Shown here: in pieces, positions 61,505 to 64,000 of the stretch
Layout: each line of letters begins with the position of its first letter
How positions within the stretch are numbered: the first letter of the stretch is position 1
DNA from: Paenibacillus sp. SY21-1
GTDB lineage: Bacteria; Bacillota; Bacilli; Paenibacillales; Paenibacillaceae
Direction: 5' to 3'
Assembly (NCBI RefSeq): GCF_005222705.1
Contig: NZ_STGF01000001.1
Location: 186,001 to 250,000 of the forward strand
DNA: 64,000 nt
Position numbers and translations under genes: made by a program
Notes under the pieces: model-generated
Told to the model about the DNA's origin: nothing
The model's database searches: none
Seen by the model: the letters and a program-made list of their open reading frames with translations, nothing else

Positions 61505-61987
61505 ATGAGCCTCAAAACGTATGCCATCTGCCTTTATATCGTGTTTGTCTACTGGATTTCCTCGCATATCCCGCATATGCATGCATTATTTTTCCCGACG
61601 CTTGGAGCGTTTAGCTTGCTATTCATTTCTCGTCCCTATGTACAGCGCGAGTTTGGCAAAATCGCTCTCGGAGCGGTTGTTGCCTCTTTAGTCGGCTCCC
61701 TGTTCGTCTATTTCAGCTCCGGCGTCCTTTCCTTGCTGCTCACCTTGCTGCTCGTCATCTGGCTGATTAATGTCTTCAAATGGAATGCTCCGCCTATCCT
61801 TGCGGTATCGCTGATTCCATTTTTCACGCATCCTCCGCTGCTGTGGATCATTCCGGTATCCGTCTGCGGCGCCTTGCTCGGTCTGCTGCTGACGCTCTCA
61901 GCCGCCGCATTCCTGGAGCAAAAATTCGGAGCCGTTCTGCCTCTATTCAAAAGAACCGTCAAAGCCGAGTCCGACCGGGCGCTTTGA
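61505..61987 (+). CDS. HPP-family membrane protein
   Basis: 160 residues from ATG 61505; AAAGGAGG lies 11 nt upstream, and a TTG at 61499 is an alternative. Five membrane helices; the name-giving motif His-Pro-Pro is present in FFTHPPLLWIIP. HPP proteins are integral membrane proteins, some shown to affect nitrite transport in other organisms, but no function is established here. Its 3' end overlaps the end of the helicase gene by 45 bp in convergent orientation. Confidence 0.85.
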   Translation: MSLKTYAICLYIVFVYWISSHIPHMHALFFPTLGAFSLLFISRPYVQREFGKIALGAVVASLVGSLFVYFSSGVLSLLLTLLLVIWLINVFKWNAPPILAVSLIPFFTHPPLLWIIPVSVCGALLGLLLTLSAAAFLEQKFGAVLPLFKRTVKAESDRAL

Positions 61988-64000
61988 ACCGAGCGATTCA
62001 CGCCATTCCGCCGGAAGCAGCCGCTCGTATTGCGGCTGTGCGTAACGGTCATCGACCAGCATAAGCAGCCCGCTGTCGCTCTCCGAGCGGATCAGCCGCC
62101 CGCCTGCCTGCAGCACCTTGTTGATTCCGGGATACACATAGGCGTAATCGTATCCATTCTTGCCTTGACTGCTGAAATACTCCTTCAGCATATTCCGCTC
62201 CGCCCCCAGCTGCGGCAAGCCCACGCCGACGATAATGACGCCGACAAGCCGGTCTCCGACCAAATCCACCCCCTCCGAGAAAACCCCGCCCATTACGGCA
62301 AACCCGATTAAAGAACGCGAATTATCAGCCTGAAAGGCATCCAGATACCGCGCCCGCTCCTCTTCGCTCATATCCTGCCGCTGCAGTAGTACATCCGGCT
62401 CCGCGCTTGCAACGCCGACATGATCCTGCTTGCCTTGCTCCTTCATTTCGCTCGCCAACTCCGTATAGGCTTCATGCACCGCCAGCATATAGGCATAAGA
62501 AGGGAAAAACACAAAATAATTGCCTGTCCGCTCCTCAACTAATCGACGAATAAGCCGGGCAATCGGCAGACGGGTTCTTTCGCGATCCTGATACCGCGTA
62601 GACAATGGCTGCAGCCGTACGTCCAGCTGATTGGCCGAGAACGGCGACGGCACCGTAAGCGTGTAATCCTTCTCTCCTCCGCCGAGGATGTCCATGAAGT
62701 AATTAATGGGCGATAATGTGGCGGAAAAATAAATATGGGAGCGGTATCCTTTGCCCGCTTGCCTAAGCAGATGGGAAGGGTCCAGACACAATAGCTTCTG
62801 TCGCACTTCGCCGCGGGCAAGCTCTGTGTAGACCATGTATCGCTCATCGTACAGCTTGGAGATACGCAGAAACTGCTGCGCGGAGAAATAGCCGTCAAGC
62901 AACTCGCGGCTGCCGACTGAGCCCAGCGCTTGCTCCGCCGCCGCCACGAATGTCCCGGCCAGCTCGACCAGCCGCTCTGGCAGCTCCCGCTCGGCGAGCT
63001 CCGTCCGATCGCCGCATCGCTTGCGGAGCGCAATGAAATAATCGTTTATCGCTTTGGCCGCTCCCCTGGCCTGTTCATTTACCCCCTTCAGCTCGCGTTG
63101 GAGCGCTAGAAAAGGGGTCTTGGACAGTTCAGCGGAGAACATCTCCCGCGCACGGTCCACCAGATTATGCGCCTCGTCCACAAGCAGCGCCGTCTGTTTT
63201 TTCTGCTCTGCGTATTGCCGCTTAAACGCAATTCGCGGATCAAAAATATAGTTATAATCGCAAATCACTGCATCTGCGGCATACGCGATATCGAGGGAAA
63301 ACTCAAACGGACATACACGATGCTTGCGCGCATACGCCTCGATCACCGGACGCGTCATGACGGTCTCATGCTCAAGCACATCCATCACTGCGCCGTTAAT
63401 GCGGTCATAATAGCCGTCGGCATAGGGACAGAGCTCCTTTTCGCAGCGAACCTCCTCCTGAAAGCAGATTTTGTCCTTTGCCGTAACGGTCACCGCATGC
63501 ACCCGCAGGCCCCGAGACTGCATATGGAGCAAGGCGTCCTCGGCGGCAGCGCGCGTAGTTGTCCGGGCCGTCAAATAGTAAAACCGCTGCAGCATACCCG
63601 CCCCAATCGCCTTGACCGCCGGATATGTCGTCGAAATCGTCTTGCCGATTCCTGTCGGCGCTCTTACGAACAGCTTGATCCCCTGCTCCACCGACTTATA
63701 GACCGCCCCCGCCAGCTTTCTCTGCCCGGCCCGATAGGCGTCGAATGGAAAAGCAAGCTCACGGATGCTTGCATCACGCGCTTCCGCATGCCGAAATCGC
63801 TGCCGGGCGAATGGCGCATAACGGGCAAGCACCTCAAGCACGAACTGCTCCAGCTCCTCGACGCTGTGCTGCCTGACCAGCCTGCGCTCCTCCTGCGTCT
63901 CCGTTTGTACATACGTCAGCTGAATGCGCATGGCCGGACATTCGTGCTCTATGGCATACATATAAGCATAGAACAGCGCTTGCGCCCAGTGCACCGGATA
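61943..64000 (-). CDS. XPD/DinG-type ATP-dependent DNA helicase (N-terminus outside window)
   Basis: At least 685 residues, open to the window edge. Order: a charged, nuclease-like N-terminal part, Walker A FVRAPTGIGKTISTTYP, a cysteine cluster typical of iron-sulphur helicases (ICFQEEVRCEKELCPYADG and HRVCPFEF), the DEAH box LLVDEAHNLVDRA, and motifs V and VI (FAVMGGVFSEGVDLVGDRL; NKVLQAGGRLIRSESDSG). The enzyme unwinds DNA 5' to 3' and is likely a repair helicase. Related proteins carry a PD-(D/E)XK domain N-terminal to this; most of that region is missing. The true start lies beyond 64000. Confidence 0.9.
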   Translation of the reverse strand, partial: YPVHWAQALFYAYMYAIEHECPAMRIQLTYVQTETQEERRLVRQHSVEELEQFVLEVLARYAPFARQRFRHAEARDASIRELAFPFDAYRAGQRKLAGAVYKSVEQGIKLFVRAPTGIGKTISTTYPAVKAIGAGMLQRFYYLTARTTTRAAAEDALLHMQSRGLRVHAVTVTAKDKICFQEEVRCEKELCPYADGYYDRINGAVMDVLEHETVMTRPVIEAYARKHRVCPFEFSLDIAYAADAVICDYNYIFDPRIAFKRQYAEQKKQTALLVDEAHNLVDRAREMFSAELSKTPFLALQRELKGVNEQARGAAKAINDYFIALRKRCGDRTELAERELPERLVELAGTFVAAAEQALGSVGSRELLDGYFSAQQFLRISKLYDERYMVYTELARGEVRQKLLCLDPSHLLRQAGKGYRSHIYFSATLSPINYFMDILGGGEKDYTLTVPSPFSANQLDVRLQPLSTRYQDRERTRLPIARLIRRLVEERTGNYFVFFPSYAYMLAVHEAYTELASEMKEQGKQDHVGVASAEPDVLLQRQDMSEEERARYLDAFQADNSRSLIGFAVMGGVFSEGVDLVGDRLVGVIIVGVGLPQLGAERNMLKEYFSSQGKNGYDYAYVYPGINKVLQAGGRLIRSESDSGLLMLVDDRYAQPQYERLLPAEWRESLGSKRPVGLGFDGSFE

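Overview
The window looks like a chromosomal segment of an endospore-forming, low-to-mid GC Gram-positive of the Paenibacillus type. This is inferred from gene content: strong Shine-Dalgarno sites, sigma-A promoters, an LtaS-type lipoteichoic acid synthase, CcdC, ComQXPA-type signalling genes, Fur boxes of the Bacillus 7-1-7 kind and sigma-K-like promoters. No rRNA or tRNA gene was seen, so the genus is an inference.

Layout. (1) 1-5887: two iron-uptake units. Each has an AraC-type regulator whose reading frame stays open, through an internal sigma-A promoter, a Fur box and a ribosome binding site, into a siderophore-binding lipoprotein. A Gfo/Idh/MocA oxidoreductase and a ComQ-like isoprenyl transferase lie between them. 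(2) 6125-9141: a 58-codon ComX-like pheromone precursor, then ComP-like kinase and ComA-like regulator. With the ComQ-like gene at 3003 this forms a ComQXPA quorum-sensing locus split by the second AraC/lipoprotein unit. A set of four CACCCCAA-type half-sites precedes comX. (3) 9304-22521: a surface-glycoprotein region. On the plus strand are a hypothetical TPR-like protein and two glycosyltransferases. On the minus strand a Cys/Arg-rich DUF6385-like protein, a protein with about 35 copies of a 16-residue repeat and three large TPR glycosyltransferases form one apparent operon. Two small paralogues diverge from it behind a sigma-K-like promoter. I infer a spore-surface filament and its glycosylation machinery. 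(4) 22758-23564: a 51-bp tandem repeat array of uncertain coding status.

(5) 24073-51462: mostly housekeeping and stress genes: glutathione peroxidase, a DUF2252 protein, CcdC, a response regulator, cardiolipin synthase, dGTPase, nucleoside hydrolase, a VanY-type carboxypeptidase, LTA synthase, asparaginase, an MMPL exporter with its MarR regulator, a GGDEF-EAL protein, a chemoreceptor, a BmrCD-like heterodimeric ABC exporter behind a leader-peptide attenuator, and flavohaemoglobin behind an Fnr-type site. A possible orphan small RNA lies at 27.74-28.03 kb. (6) 51564-60807: an IS3-family remnant followed by a visibly AT-rich island with a LuxR regulator, two double-glycine bacteriocin precursors, a possible immunity protein, a C39-peptidase ABC exporter, an HlyD-like adaptor and a TolC-like protein, a tripartite exporter in a Gram-positive genome. 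(7) 60850-64000: a Crp/Fnr regulator, an HPP-family membrane protein and an XPD/DinG-type helicase cut by the window end.

The strongest candidates for new biology are the split ComQXPA locus with its short ComX gene, the open-frame AraC/lipoprotein pairs, the glycosylated repeat-protein cluster and the bacteriocin export system with a TolC-like component.
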